Source: Alphaproteobacteria bacterium
GTDB lineage: Bacteria; Pseudomonadota; Alphaproteobacteria; ATCC43930; CGMCC-115725
Assembly (NCBI GenBank): GCA_030039775.1
Contig: JASHUX010000279.1
Coordinates: 1-14,228, forward strand
Direction: 5' to 3'
Length of the DNA: 14,228 nucleotides
The notes beneath the pieces are model-generated. The model did no database searches. It was given only the letters and a program-made list of their open reading frames with translations, and was not told the origin of the DNA. Below are positions 1 to 7,828 of the stretch, in pieces; positions within the stretch are counted from its first letter, which is position 1, and the number at the start of each line of letters is the position of its first letter. The translations under genes and the position numbers were made by a program.

Positions 1-459
1 CGTGTCGCCCGGTTGAATTTTGTAAAGGCGATGCAAGATGGCGGAGGCGGTCAATCCTTTCGCCAGCAACGCCGCGGCCTGGCGTTCCGAAATGCCGTCG
101 GGCAGCACGATCAGCCGGTCGGCCGGTATATTGCGCGCTTCCGCGTAACCGCCCGGCGCTTCGGTACCGTACATGCCGCTGGGCGAAACATAAGCGACCC
201 GGTCGCCGATTTTGACCTTTGTGACGCCCGAGCCGAGTTCTTCGACGACGCCGGCCGCCTCATTCCCGAGGATGGTCGGCAGGGTCGGCGGCGCGTAGAG
301 ATAAAAGCCGCCACGCCGCAGATTGATGTCGGCGTGATTGAGGCCGGCGGCGCGATGACGCAGACGCACTTCGCCCGGTCCGGGCGGCGGAAGCGCAATG
401 TCTTCCCATTTCAGCACCTCCGGTGGGCCATTCTCGTGGATGCGCATGGCTTTGGTCAT
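1..459 (-). CDS. Quinone oxidoreductase-like protein (zinc-less MDR family), 3' end cut off by window edge
   Basis: This is the N-terminal 153 residues of a medium-chain dehydrogenase/reductase of the NADPH:quinone oxidoreductase type; the reading frame is still open at base 1. The protein starts MTKAMRIHENGPPEVLKWED. It continues with the GroES-like fold hallmarks: PGPGEVRLRHRAAGLNHAD around residues 27-45, then LGNEAAGVVEELGSGV and KIGDRVAY. The NH(A/Y)D motif and lack of the zinc-ligand cysteine and GHE of true alcohol dehydrogenases favour the zinc-less quinone reductase branch. The C-terminal Rossmann domain lies outside the window. The chosen ATG is at 459, preceded by a GGGGGTG stretch; an internal ATG at 447 is possible. 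It starts 25 bp after the stop of the methionine-synthase-like gene, so it is probably the third gene of a minus-strand operon. Substrate is unknown; enoyl or quinone reduction with NADPH is inferred from family. Confidence 0.85.
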   Translation of the reverse strand, partial: MTKAMRIHENGPPEVLKWEDIALPPPGPGEVRLRHRAAGLNHADINLRRGGFYLYAPPTLPTILGNEAAGVVEELGSGVTKVKIGDRVAYVSPSGMYGTEAPGGYAEARNIPADRLIVLPDGISERQAAALLAKGLTASAILHRLYKIQPGDT

Positions 460-484
460 CGCGGCACCCCCGACCGTTCCGCCG

Positions 485-1714
485 TCACTTCGCCCACAAC
501 TCTTTCGACGCTAGCCGCGCGCCTTCCGCAAGCGAGTGCAGTTTCGCCCATTGGATCGAGGGATGGACGCGGATCGTGTTCCAGTTCTGCGAAAAGCCGC
601 AATCGGTTCCCGCGATCACGTTTTCGCGCCCGACGAGTTTGGCGAAATTCTTGATGCGCAGCGCGACCAGTTCGGGATGCTCGACCACGTTGGTCGAATG
701 CGTCACCACGCCCGGAATGAGGATCTTGCCGTCCGGCAGTTTCGCGGTCTGCCACACTTGGAACTCGTGCTCATGGCGCGGATTGGCTGCTTCGAGGCTG
801 TAGGCCTGCGCTTTCACCGAAATGATCAGGTCAACAATCTGCTTGAGCGGCACGTCGGAGGTATGCGGGCCGTTCCAGCTTCCCCAGCAGACGTGGTAAC
901 GGATTTTCTCCTCAGGAAGGTCGCGGATTGCGTGATTGAGCATCTCGACATAACCGGCAAACCATTTGTGCACGTCCTTGTCGCTCTGGGTCACGAGCAG
1001 CCGGTCGTACTCGTGCGCGAGGAAGGCGTCATCGAGCTGAATGAGGAAGCCGGCATCGACGATCGCGTGGTATTCGGCCCGCAACGCCTCCGCCATCGCG
1101 GCGAGAAACGCGTCGGGATTTGGATAATGGCGGTTGGCCCGGATGCCTCGCGCGCTTTCCGGCGCGGCAACCGGCATGAATGCTTCCGCAAAGTTCTTGC
1201 CGGATAGGGCGGCTGTGAAATTCCGGATATCGGTCTTGATCTCGGCATCCTTGTAGACGATGGGGCCGGTACATTCCCAATGATCGGAAGGGCGTTCTTT
1301 TACGACATCGCGCAGACCGGCGCCGCCTTGGCCTGGCGGAATCCAATCGTAATCCTGCACCGGGCCGTAGGCCGCGTAGAATTCGAGGAAGCGCGTCCCG
1401 TCGCGCCCGGCGACACGAACATTGATCGGTTGCGGTTCGCCGGGCTTTGGGTCGCGGACCTCGATACCTTGGAGCCGGCCCGTGACGTAGCTGGTCCAGC
1501 CACGCTTGCCGTATTCGCCGTCGCTCGGAATGTCGATCCCGGCCTCGTGCTGCAATCGCACCACCTCGGCCACGTGCTCGGACAAGACCGCCTGGTATCT
1601 CGTATCCTCGAAGCCTTTGCCGGTCACCTTGGCGGCGATCAGCGCGCGCAGCGCCGGTGGGCGCACCAAACTGCCGGCATGCGTCGTGAGAATCCGGTCG
1701 GTACTACGCTTCAT
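485..1714 (-). CDS. Single-domain cobalamin-independent methionine synthase (MetE C-terminal domain) family protein
   Basis: The protein has 409 residues and begins MKRSTDRILTTHAGSLVRPP, the TTHxGSL opening typical of the stand-alone MetE-like (COG0620) family. All four expected zinc ligands of the MetE catalytic domain can be placed: H274 and C276 in YHVCWG, E308 in SLEAANPR, and C372 in AGTDCGF. This argues for a working zinc-thiolate methyltransferase or related thiol chemistry. Full MetE is about 750 residues with a duplicated N-terminal half that binds folate; that half is absent. The methyl donor and acceptor therefore cannot be read from the sequence, and methionine synthesis is not assured. 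The start is the ATG at 1714, with a GAGG Shine-Dalgarno (AGAGGCGAACCG before ATG), 10 bp downstream of the stop of the ThDP enzyme gene. The stop is 25 bp before the quinone-oxidoreductase-like gene, so the three look co-transcribed. Confidence 0.88.
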   Translation of the reverse strand: MKRSTDRILTTHAGSLVRPPALRALIAAKVTGKGFEDTRYQAVLSEHVAEVVRLQHEAGIDIPSDGEYGKRGWTSYVTGRLQGIEVRDPKPGEPQPINVRVAGRDGTRFLEFYAAYGPVQDYDWIPPGQGGAGLRDVVKERPSDHWECTGPIVYKDAEIKTDIRNFTAALSGKNFAEAFMPVAAPESARGIRANRHYPNPDAFLAAMAEALRAEYHAIVDAGFLIQLDDAFLAHEYDRLLVTQSDKDVHKWFAGYVEMLNHAIRDLPEEKIRYHVCWGSWNGPHTSDVPLKQIVDLIISVKAQAYSLEAANPRHEHEFQVWQTAKLPDGKILIPGVVTHSTNVVEHPELVALRIKNFAKLVGRENVIAGTDCGFSQNWNTIRVHPSIQWAKLHSLAEGARLASKELWAK

Positions 1715-1724
1715 CGGTTCGCCT

Positions 1725-3545
1725 CTATTGTCCTGTTTGCTTCACCATCGCCGCCGCCGCGGCGGCTTCATAACCCGGCTCCACCCAGACATCGACGACG
1801 GCAAGCGCGCTGCCTTCGACCGCACTCCGCGCCGCGGCAAGAACGGGATCAAGTTCATCCCATGTCTTTACCGGTCCAAAGCCGGTCGCGCCTTGCGCCC
1901 GCGCCAACCCCGCCAAGTCGATGTCCGGCCCGCTCATCCGTTGGCCGATCCACTTGTTCGGCACTGGACGTCCGCGTTGCTTCGCTATCCGCTCTTGGTG
2001 CAGCTCGTCGTTATAGAAGGAGCGGTTGTTTGCCACGACAACAAGCAGCGGCACGCGGTAATGCACGCCGGTCCATAACGCCGTCACGCCCATGAGGAAA
2101 TCGCCGTCGCCAAGGATCGCGACCGGCAACCGGTCATGACCATCGCGCAACGCTAACGCGGCGCCGATAGCCATCCCGGGGCCCGAGCCAATGCCGGCGC
2201 CGCCGTCACCCCCAAGGACATCAAATGGTTGCCGCACCGGCCATAGCTGCCCGGCCCACGACAGGGGCGCGCGGATCAAGCAGGCATCGCGACCGGCGAC
2301 GCAATCCTGTAGAGCCCGCGCCAACTGCGTCACGGTGATTGGCGCACCCGGCATACCGGCCGGCGGACGGGATGGGAGCGGCGACTCTCGGTTCGGCCAA
2401 GCGGGCTTGGTTCGATTGCCAAGCTTACCTGTCGCGGCTAACAGCGCGTCGACCGTGGCGTCGGCATCGGCCATAACATAGAGATCGGCCGGCGGCAGGC
2501 CCTGATATTCCATGTTCCAGCCGTTGTGCCGGTGCTGATCGAGAGAAACATGCATGACGGTCGCGCCGACCGGTTGCTCGCCCCACGCCGCCTTCAACGT
2601 GCCGCCGAGATCGACCCAGTCGAGACTGAGAACCGCGTCGGCTTGATGCAGCATGGTGGCGCCGTGCTGCCCGAGCATGCTGGTCGCCGGCGTGCCATGG
2701 AGTGGGTGCTCGGTTGGAAAGGTCGCGCCGAGTTTCATATCGGTGAGCACGACGGCGCCGAGCGCTTCAGTCAGCGCGATGCGTGCGTGCCAACCGGCAG
2801 CGCTGCGCGACAGACGGCCCATCAAGATCAACGGCCGTTCCGCCGCATGCAGCGTCCGCACGATCGTTTCGATCTGCTCCGGTGCCGGTAAGGCGGGCGC
2901 CGGCGGGCGATAGCGCGCCGGATCTGGTATAGGCGGTGCTGCATCGAGCTGCCGCTCCTGCAGATCGGCGTCGAGGCACACATAGGTGGGGCCTTTCGGT
3001 GCGGTATCGGCAATCTGATAGGCGCGCAGCACGGCTTCGATGGCCGCCGGAATCGACCCGGGCTGATCGTCCCATTTTGAATAAGGTCGGATCAGCGCGC
3101 CCTGGTCCTTGGCGGTATGAAGCCAGTCGATCCATTGGCGCCGCTTCGTTGCGTCGACCGGGCCGGTCGCGCCGAGGAGGAGCAACGGCACGCGGTCGGC
3201 ATTCGCGTTGAATATCGCCATCGCGGCATGCATCAAGCCGACATTGGCATGCACCGCCGCCGCCATCGGGCGCCCCGTGACTTTGGCCCAGCCGTGGGCG
3301 ATTGCCACCGCACTTTCTTCGTGCAGGCACAGCAACATCTGCGGTCGCACGTTGCCGAGGTAATTGACGAGGCTGTCGTGCAGCCCGCGATAGCTCGAGC
3401 CCGGATTGAGCGCGATATAGGGAATGTTGAGGGCGCGCAGCACGTCGGCCACGGCGTCGCTACCCCAATGGCCGCGGCTTTCGGACGGGAGCGGCCGCTC
3501 GATTCCTTGGGGCTCGTTGGCCCGGCGTTCCTCTGATTGCGACAT
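1725..3545 (-). CDS. Thiamine-diphosphate-dependent enzyme, acetolactate synthase / benzoylformate decarboxylase-like
   Basis: The protein has 606 residues from the ATG at 3545; the longer open frame to 3671 adds a low-complexity leader unlike the family. Three ThDP-enzyme domains are visible. The N-terminal pyrimidine-binding domain (about 28-195) has NPGSSYRGLHDSLV and the LCLHEESAVAIAHGWAKVTGRP segment, with the activating glutamate at E76 or E77. The central domain spans about 225-370. The C-terminal ThDP domain has LGDGDFLMG at 478-486 and VVANNRSFYND at 503-513, the GDG-to-NN cofactor motif. Known members act on 2-keto acids (decarboxylation or carboligation), but this subgroup is usually annotated only as ThDP-requiring protein, and the neighbours do not resolve the substrate. 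It is not an obvious branched-chain biosynthetic IlvB, since no IlvN-type small subunit is adjacent. The Shine-Dalgarno upstream is weak. It is the first gene of the minus-strand operon and is divergent from dxr. Confidence 0.88.
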   Translation of the reverse strand: MSQSEERRANEPQGIERPLPSESRGHWGSDAVADVLRALNIPYIALNPGSSYRGLHDSLVNYLGNVRPQMLLCLHEESAVAIAHGWAKVTGRPMAAAVHANVGLMHAAMAIFNANADRVPLLLLGATGPVDATKRRQWIDWLHTAKDQGALIRPYSKWDDQPGSIPAAIEAVLRAYQIADTAPKGPTYVCLDADLQERQLDAAPPIPDPARYRPPAPALPAPEQIETIVRTLHAAERPLILMGRLSRSAAGWHARIALTEALGAVVLTDMKLGATFPTEHPLHGTPATSMLGQHGATMLHQADAVLSLDWVDLGGTLKAAWGEQPVGATVMHVSLDQHRHNGWNMEYQGLPPADLYVMADADATVDALLAATGKLGNRTKPAWPNRESPLPSRPPAGMPGAPITVTQLARALQDCVAGRDACLIRAPLSWAGQLWPVRQPFDVLGGDGGAGIGSGPGMAIGAALALRDGHDRLPVAILGDGDFLMGVTALWTGVHYRVPLLVVVANNRSFYNDELHQERIAKQRGRPVPNKWIGQRMSGPDIDLAGLARAQGATGFGPVKTWDELDPVLAAARSAVEGSALAVVDVWVEPGYEAAAAAAMVKQTGQ

Positions 3546-3694
3546 TCGGAAAAGGATTGCATTCCGATCGTGGTAACGGCAACCGATTTTGCACTGCCGC
3601 GGGGCGGCGCTAGATTGCGGTGTACGCGATTTGGCGACCGTGCGAATTAAGGATAGAGTTAGGAACGGCAACGATCCGTCGCGGTTGAATTATC
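3546..3694. promoter_or_regulatory. Divergent intergenic region between the ThDP enzyme gene and dxr
   Basis: This 149-bp stretch holds no gene and must carry the start signals of both flanking transcription units. The rightward candidate promoter is listed separately. I see no equally good -35/-10 pair facing the minus-strand gene. A 9-bp direct repeat, AACGGCAAC, occurs at 3575-3583 and 3664-3672, straddling the rightward promoter. It may be chance or an operator. Confidence 0.55.
3631..3659 (+). promoter_or_regulatory. Candidate sigma-70-type promoter for the dxr-hpn operon
   Basis: TTGGCG (3631-3636) and TAGAGT (3654-3659) each match the -35 and -10 consensus at four of six positions and are separated by exactly 17 bp. 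Initiation would fall near 3666, giving a leader of roughly 29 nt to the dxr ATG at 3695. No other promoter of this quality was found upstream of dxr. The call is from pattern only. Confidence 0.45.
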
Positions 3695-4870
3695 ATGGCG
3701 AGACGCGTCACCATTCTCGGCTCGACTGGCTCTGTCGGCCGGAACACCGTCGAACTCGTGGGGGCCGATCCGGACTCCTATGACGTTGAGGCATTAGTCG
3801 CGCTTAAGAGCGCCGAATTGCTGGCGCAGCAGGCGCGCGCCGTCGGGGCGAAGGTTGCCGTGATTGCCGACGACAGCAAATACGCGGCCCTTAAGATGGC
3901 GCTCGCGGGTTCGGGCGTCGAAGCGGCGGCGGGCCCGTCGGCGGTCGTCGAGGCCGCGCTGCGTCCCGCTGATTGGGTAATGGCGGCGATCGTCGGCGCC
4001 GCCGGGCTGGCGCCCACCTTGGCCGCGGTCGAACGCGGCGCGATGGTCGCGCTTGCCAACAAGGAAGTGCTGGTGTGCGCGGGCGCATTAGTGACCGCGG
4101 CGGCGCGCAAAAGCGGCGCGACGCTGCTGCCGGTCGACAGCGAACACAACGCCATCTTTCAGTGCCTCGAAACGGACCAGGCGCACGCCATCGAGCGTAT
4201 CGTTCTCACGGCGAGCGGCGGTCCGTTCCGTCAGCGGCCGCTGTCGGCGATGGCGAACGTCACGCCGGCCGAAGCGGTGGCGCATCCCAACTGGCGCATG
4301 GGCGCGAAGATTTCGGTCGATTCCGCGACCATGATGAACAAGGGGCTCGAGGTCATCGAGGCGACACATCTGTTCGGCCTGGGAATCGATCAAGTCGATG
4401 TTGTCGTGCATCCGCAATCCGTGATCCACGGCCTGGTCTATTACACTGACGGCTCGGTGCTGGCGCAGCTCGGATCGCCCGACATGCGCACCCCGATCGC
4501 GAACACGCTCGGCTGGCCGAAACGGATCCCGGCGCCGAGCCCGCGCCTCGATCTCGCGGCTCTCGGCCATCTCACCTTCGAAGCGCCCGATCCCGAGCGG
4601 TTCCCGGCGTTGCGCATCGCGCGCCAAGCGCTCGAAGAAGGCGGCGCCGCGCCGATCATCCTTAACGCGGCAAACGAGATCGCGGTCGCCGCGTTTCTCG
4701 ATCGCACGATCGGTTTTCTCGACATTTCCGCGGTCGTCGAGGAAGCGCTCGTCACGCTCGCGCGCAGCCCCATCTCCGCCCTCGATCACGTTTACGACAC
4801 GGACCGTGCCGCGCGCGATCTCACGCGGCGGTTGATCGGCAATGGCGCGCGCCGCGCCGCGGCAGGGTGA
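3695..4870 (+). CDS. dxr: 1-deoxy-D-xylulose-5-phosphate reductoisomerase (MEP pathway)
   Basis: Dxr rearranges and reduces 1-deoxyxylulose 5-phosphate to 2-C-methyl-D-erythritol 4-phosphate with NADPH, the committed step of the cytoplasmic MEP isoprenoid pathway. The 391-residue length is normal. The NADPH loop VTILGSTGSVGRN is at residues 5-17. The metal-binding acidic residues are visible as D148 and E150 in PVDSEHNAIFQC and E219 in MMNKGLEVIEA. The substrate-binding segments SGGPFR (174-179), HPNWRMGAKISVDSATMMNKG (197-217) and HPQSVIHGLVYYTDGS (239-254) are intact. The ATG at 3695 gives the standard short N-terminus, although no clear Shine-Dalgarno precedes it. The stop TGA overlaps the GTG start of hpnA in a GTGA, so the precursor-supplying enzyme leads the hopanoid operon. 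No sign of degeneration. Very sure of the identity. Confidence 0.97.
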   Translation: MARRVTILGSTGSVGRNTVELVGADPDSYDVEALVALKSAELLAQQARAVGAKVAVIADDSKYAALKMALAGSGVEAAAGPSAVVEAALRPADWVMAAIVGAAGLAPTLAAVERGAMVALANKEVLVCAGALVTAAARKSGATLLPVDSEHNAIFQCLETDQAHAIERIVLTASGGPFRQRPLSAMANVTPAEAVAHPNWRMGAKISVDSATMMNKGLEVIEATHLFGLGIDQVDVVVHPQSVIHGLVYYTDGSVLAQLGSPDMRTPIANTLGWPKRIPAPSPRLDLAALGHLTFEAPDPERFPALRIARQALEEGGAAPIILNAANEIAVAAFLDRTIGFLDISAVVEEALVTLARSPISALDHVYDTDRAARDLTRRLIGNGARRAAAG

Positions 4871-5871
4871 TCGATCGGACCAAACCGGTATTGGTGACCG
4901 GCGCTACCGGTTTTGTAGGCTCGGCGGTTGCGCGTGCCTTACTGGCCGACGGCCGCGCGGTGCGGGTGCTGGCGCGACCGAACAGCGATCGGACTAATCT
5001 CAAGAACCTTTCCGTCGAAACACGGGAAGGCGCGCTCGAAGAGCCGGCGTCCCTTGCCGCCGCGCTCGCGGGTTGCGGCGTGCTCTATCACGTCGCGGCG
5101 GATTATCGTCTCTGGGTGCCGCACCCCGAAACCATGTACCGCGCTAATGTCGATGGCACGCGCGCACTAATGCAGGCGGCGTTGGCCGAAGGCGTTTCGC
5201 GGATCGTCTATACCAGCAGCGTCGCTACGCTTGGGATTGACGGCAGCGGCGCACCGGCCGACGAAACCACGCCGAGCATGCTCGACGACATGATCGGGCC
5301 GTACAAGCGCTCGAAGTTTCTTGCCGAGGAAACGGTATGCGGCATGGTGGCCGAGCAGGGATTGCCGGCGGTTATCGTCAATCCGTCGACGCCGATCGGA
5401 CCGGGCGACATCAAGCCCACGCCGACCGGCCGGATGATCGTCGAGGCGGCATCGGGCCGGATGCCGGCGTTTGTCGACACCGGCCTCAATCTGGCGCACG
5501 TGGACGATGTCGCTGCCGGGCATTTGCTGGCGGAGGAGCGCGGTATCGTCGGTGAGCGCTATATCCTCGGCGGTGAAAATCTGACGCTTCGCGAGATTCT
5601 GCGGCGCATCGCCGTCCTGGTTGGGCGCAAGCCGCCGCGCGTCAGCCTGCCGATTTCCGCATTGATGCCGGTCGCGGTCGCGGCCGAAGCGGTCGCGCGG
5701 GTCACCGGCAAAGAACCGTTCGTCACGAGTGACGGCCTCCGCCTCGCACGAAAGACTATGTTCTTCTCGTCCGAAAAGGCCGTCACCGAATTGGGCTATG
5801 CGCCGTGTCCCGTGGATACGGCGCTGTCCGATGCCGTCACTTGGTTCAAGCGTACGGGCATGGTGCGATGA
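4867..5871 (+). CDS. hpnA: Hopanoid-associated NAD-dependent sugar epimerase/dehydratase HpnA
   Basis: This is an extended short-chain dehydrogenase of 334 residues. The Rossmann motif TGATGFVGSAV is at 11-21, TSS at 116-118, and the catalytic YxxxK at Y146-K150 in GPYKRSKFLAEE. This is followed by NPSTPIGPGDIKPTPTGRM, where HpnA proteins carry the dihydroflavonol-reductase-like PxxP(I/V)GPxD region. It starts at GTG 4867, sharing GTGA with the dxr stop, and ends in ATGA shared with hpnB. HpnA is a routine member of hopanoid clusters, next to glycosyltransferase HpnB. Its substrate is not firmly established; action on a sugar nucleotide or a hopanoid side chain is inferred. Identification as HpnA rests on sequence plus the strict hpnA-B-C-D-E order. 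Confidence 0.93.
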   Translation: MIDRTKPVLVTGATGFVGSAVARALLADGRAVRVLARPNSDRTNLKNLSVETREGALEEPASLAAALAGCGVLYHVAADYRLWVPHPETMYRANVDGTRALMQAALAEGVSRIVYTSSVATLGIDGSGAPADETTPSMLDDMIGPYKRSKFLAEETVCGMVAEQGLPAVIVNPSTPIGPGDIKPTPTGRMIVEAASGRMPAFVDTGLNLAHVDDVAAGHLLAEERGIVGERYILGGENLTLREILRRIAVLVGRKPPRVSLPISALMPVAVAAEAVARVTGKEPFVTSDGLRLARKTMFFSSEKAVTELGYAPCPVDTALSDAVTWFKRTGMVR

Positions 5872-6998
5872 CCGTCGCGGCTGCTATGGGGTTGCTCACG
5901 CTCGCGATCTGTTTGGTCTTGCTTTTCGGGCGGGGCCTGTTTTGGTGGCCGTGCTTACCGGTTCCGGTCGGCGAGCCGACGCGATGGCCGTCGGTTGTCG
6001 TCATCGTCCCGGCACACGACGAGGCGGCGGTCATCGAGCGCGCCATCGGCTCCCTGCTGCGGCAGGATTATCCGGGCGACTTTTCGATCGTTCTTGTCGA
6101 CGACCATAGCAGCGATGGCACAAGCGCGATCGCTCGACGCCTCGATACGGACGGCCGTCTCCGGATTGTCGACGCGCCGCCGCTCCCGCATGGCTGGACC
6201 GGCAAATTATCGGCAATGAATCGCGGTGTTGCTGAAGCGGGCGCCGCGGAGCTGATCCTGTTCACCGATGCCGACATCGTTCATCACCCAACCAATCTCC
6301 GCGAGCTGATCGCGAGGCTTGAGGCCGAGAAGCGCGATCTCGTGTCGCTGATGGTCCGACTGCATTGCGATAGTATCGCTGAGCATCTGCTGCTTCCGGC
6401 CTTCGTGTTCTTTTTCGCGATGCTCTACCCGTTCGCCTGGGTCGGCGATCCGCGCCGCAAAACTGCGGCGGCGGCGGGCGGTTGTATGTTGATCCGGCGC
6501 GAGACGCTGGAGCGCATCGGCGGTATCGCCGTCATCAAGGGCGAGTTGATCGACGATTGCGCGCTGGCTCGCACTGTCAAGGAGTCGGGCGGATCGATCC
6601 GGCTCGATCTGACAGACGGCACGGCAAGCATCCGGCCATATCCATCGGTGACCTCGACCTGGGACATGATCGCGCGCTGCGCTTTTGCGCAATTGCGGTA
6701 TTCGCCGGCGCTCCTCGTCGGCACAATCATCGGCATGGCGTTGACTTATATGGCGCCGCCGGCCTTGCTCCTGTTCACGAAAGACGGCGCGGCGTGGTTC
6801 GGCGCTGCCGCCTGGGTACTGATGACGGTCGCCTATCTGCCGATGGTGCGGTTTTACCGTCTGTCCCCGCTATGGGCACCCTTGTTGCCTGTGACGGCGT
6901 TGATTTATCTCGGTGCGACGATAGCATCGGCGTGGCGGCATTATCGGGGACATGGCGGCTCATGGAAGGGTCGGGTCGAGTGGCGGAGCGTGCGCTGA
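5868..6998 (+). CDS. hpnB: Hopene-associated glycosyltransferase HpnB (membrane GT2 family)
   Basis: The protein has 376 residues from the ATG at 5868, which overlaps the hpnA stop as ATGA; upstream codons in the same frame belong to the hpnA overlap. A hydrophobic N-terminal segment (about 3-25) precedes a GT-A domain with VVIVPAHDE (44-52), IVLVDDHSSDGT (74-85), the metal-binding LFTDADIVH (131-139) and GELIDDCALA (225-234). The QLRYSP segment at 275-280 resembles the QxxRW region of processive GT2 enzymes. Hydrophobic stretches near 173-192, 282-303, 308-326 and 335-355 indicate an integral inner-membrane enzyme. The family is linked to hopanoid clusters, but the sugar and acceptor are not known for this protein. 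The 3' end overlaps the start of hpnC by 19 or 37 bp, depending on the hpnC start. Confidence 0.92.
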   Translation: MTVAAAMGLLTLAICLVLLFGRGLFWWPCLPVPVGEPTRWPSVVVIVPAHDEAAVIERAIGSLLRQDYPGDFSIVLVDDHSSDGTSAIARRLDTDGRLRIVDAPPLPHGWTGKLSAMNRGVAEAGAAELILFTDADIVHHPTNLRELIARLEAEKRDLVSLMVRLHCDSIAEHLLLPAFVFFFAMLYPFAWVGDPRRKTAAAAGGCMLIRRETLERIGGIAVIKGELIDDCALARTVKESGGSIRLDLTDGTASIRPYPSVTSTWDMIARCAFAQLRYSPALLVGTIIGMALTYMAPPALLLFTKDGAAWFGAAAWVLMTVAYLPMVRFYRLSPLWAPLLPVTALIYLGATIASAWRHYRGHGGSWKGRVEWRSVR

Positions 6999-7828
6999 AT
7001 CTCGTCGAGACGCCTTCGGGGAAAGGCGCGGGCGACGAGAACTTTCCTGTCGGCTCCTTTCTCATTCGGCGCGATTTGCGGCCCCACGTTCACGCCTTTT
7101 ATCGTTTTGCGCGCCGCGCCGACGACATTGCGGACAACCCCGATCTCACGCCCGACGATAAGGTTCGGCGGCTCGATCGCATGGCTGCTATTCTTGACGG
7201 CGCGTCCGGCGAGGATTCGCCCGCCGCGCTGGCGATGCGCGCCAGCTTGCGCGAAACCGGCGTCACGGCCGAACATTGTCACGACGTGCTGCGTGCCTTC
7301 CGTCTCGACGCGACCAAGAAGCGATATCGCGACTGGGACGACCTGATGGAATATTGCCGCTATTCGGCATCGCCGGTCGGACGTCAGGTGCTCGATCTTC
7401 ACGGCGAAGACCGCGGCAATTGGCTCGCTAACGACGCGTTGTGCTCCGCGCTTCAGGTCTTGAACCATTTGCAGGATTGCGGTGACGATTATCGCAATCT
7501 CGACCGCGTCTACCTGCCGGAAACCGATCTCGCCGCGAACGGCGTTACGGTCGAGGAATTGAACGGCGCGCGGATGAGCGCCGGGCTGACGGCGGTCAAG
7601 CTTCGGTTGCTCGACGGCTGCGGCGCTTTGATCGCGCAGGCGCAGCGATTTCCGCCGGGCGTGAAGAGTTGGGGTCTGCGCTGCGAGGTCGCCGCGATCG
7701 TGGAGCTGGCGACGCGGCTCGCCGTCCATCTGCGCGGCGGCGATCCGCTTGCGTCGCGCGTGAAGCTAAGCAAGGGCGATTTCCTGGCGGCGCTATTGTT
7801 GGGTACGTGGCGCGGGAGCTGGCGGTGA
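6962..7828 (+). CDS. hpnC: Hydroxysqualene synthase HpnC (squalene/phytoene synthase family)
   Basis: HpnC converts presqualene diphosphate to hydroxysqualene, the second of three steps to squalene in the HpnCDE route. With the ATG at 6962 it has 288 residues. The SGKGAGDENFPVGSFLI segment (19-35) is characteristic of HpnC. The two metal-binding acidic motifs are RRADDIADN (51-59) and NHLQDCGDDYRNLDRVYLP (168-186). The start is ambiguous: GTG at 6980 (282 residues) has GGAAGGG about ten bases upstream and may be the true start, while ATG 6962 has a weaker GGGGA further away. Either way it overlaps hpnB, by 37 or 19 bp. It ends in a GTGA shared with hpnD. Homologous to HpnD but clearly diverged, so not a recent tandem duplication. 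Confidence 0.92.
   Translation: MEGSGRVAERALNLVETPSGKGAGDENFPVGSFLIRRDLRPHVHAFYRFARRADDIADNPDLTPDDKVRRLDRMAAILDGASGEDSPAALAMRASLRETGVTAEHCHDVLRAFRLDATKKRYRDWDDLMEYCRYSASPVGRQVLDLHGEDRGNWLANDALCSALQVLNHLQDCGDDYRNLDRVYLPETDLAANGVTVEELNGARMSAGLTAVKLRLLDGCGALIAQAQRFPPGVKSWGLRCEVAAIVELATRLAVHLRGGDPLASRVKLSKGDFLAALLLGTWRGSWR

Noticed and set aside
3546..3671. N-terminal extension of the ThDP enzyme to ATG 3671
   Set aside because: The extra 42 residues do not resemble the family, and the extension would run into the dxr promoter region; ATG 3545 leads straight to the conserved N-terminal domain.
4088..4789. Open frame of 233 codons on the minus strand inside dxr
   Set aside because: Antisense to an intact, motif-rich dxr; Arg-rich composition typical of a shadow frame in GC-rich DNA, with no recognisable domain.
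6941..7729. Open frame of 262 codons on the minus strand opposite hpnC
   Set aside because: Fully antisense to hpnC, which has both metal-binding motifs; no family resemblance.
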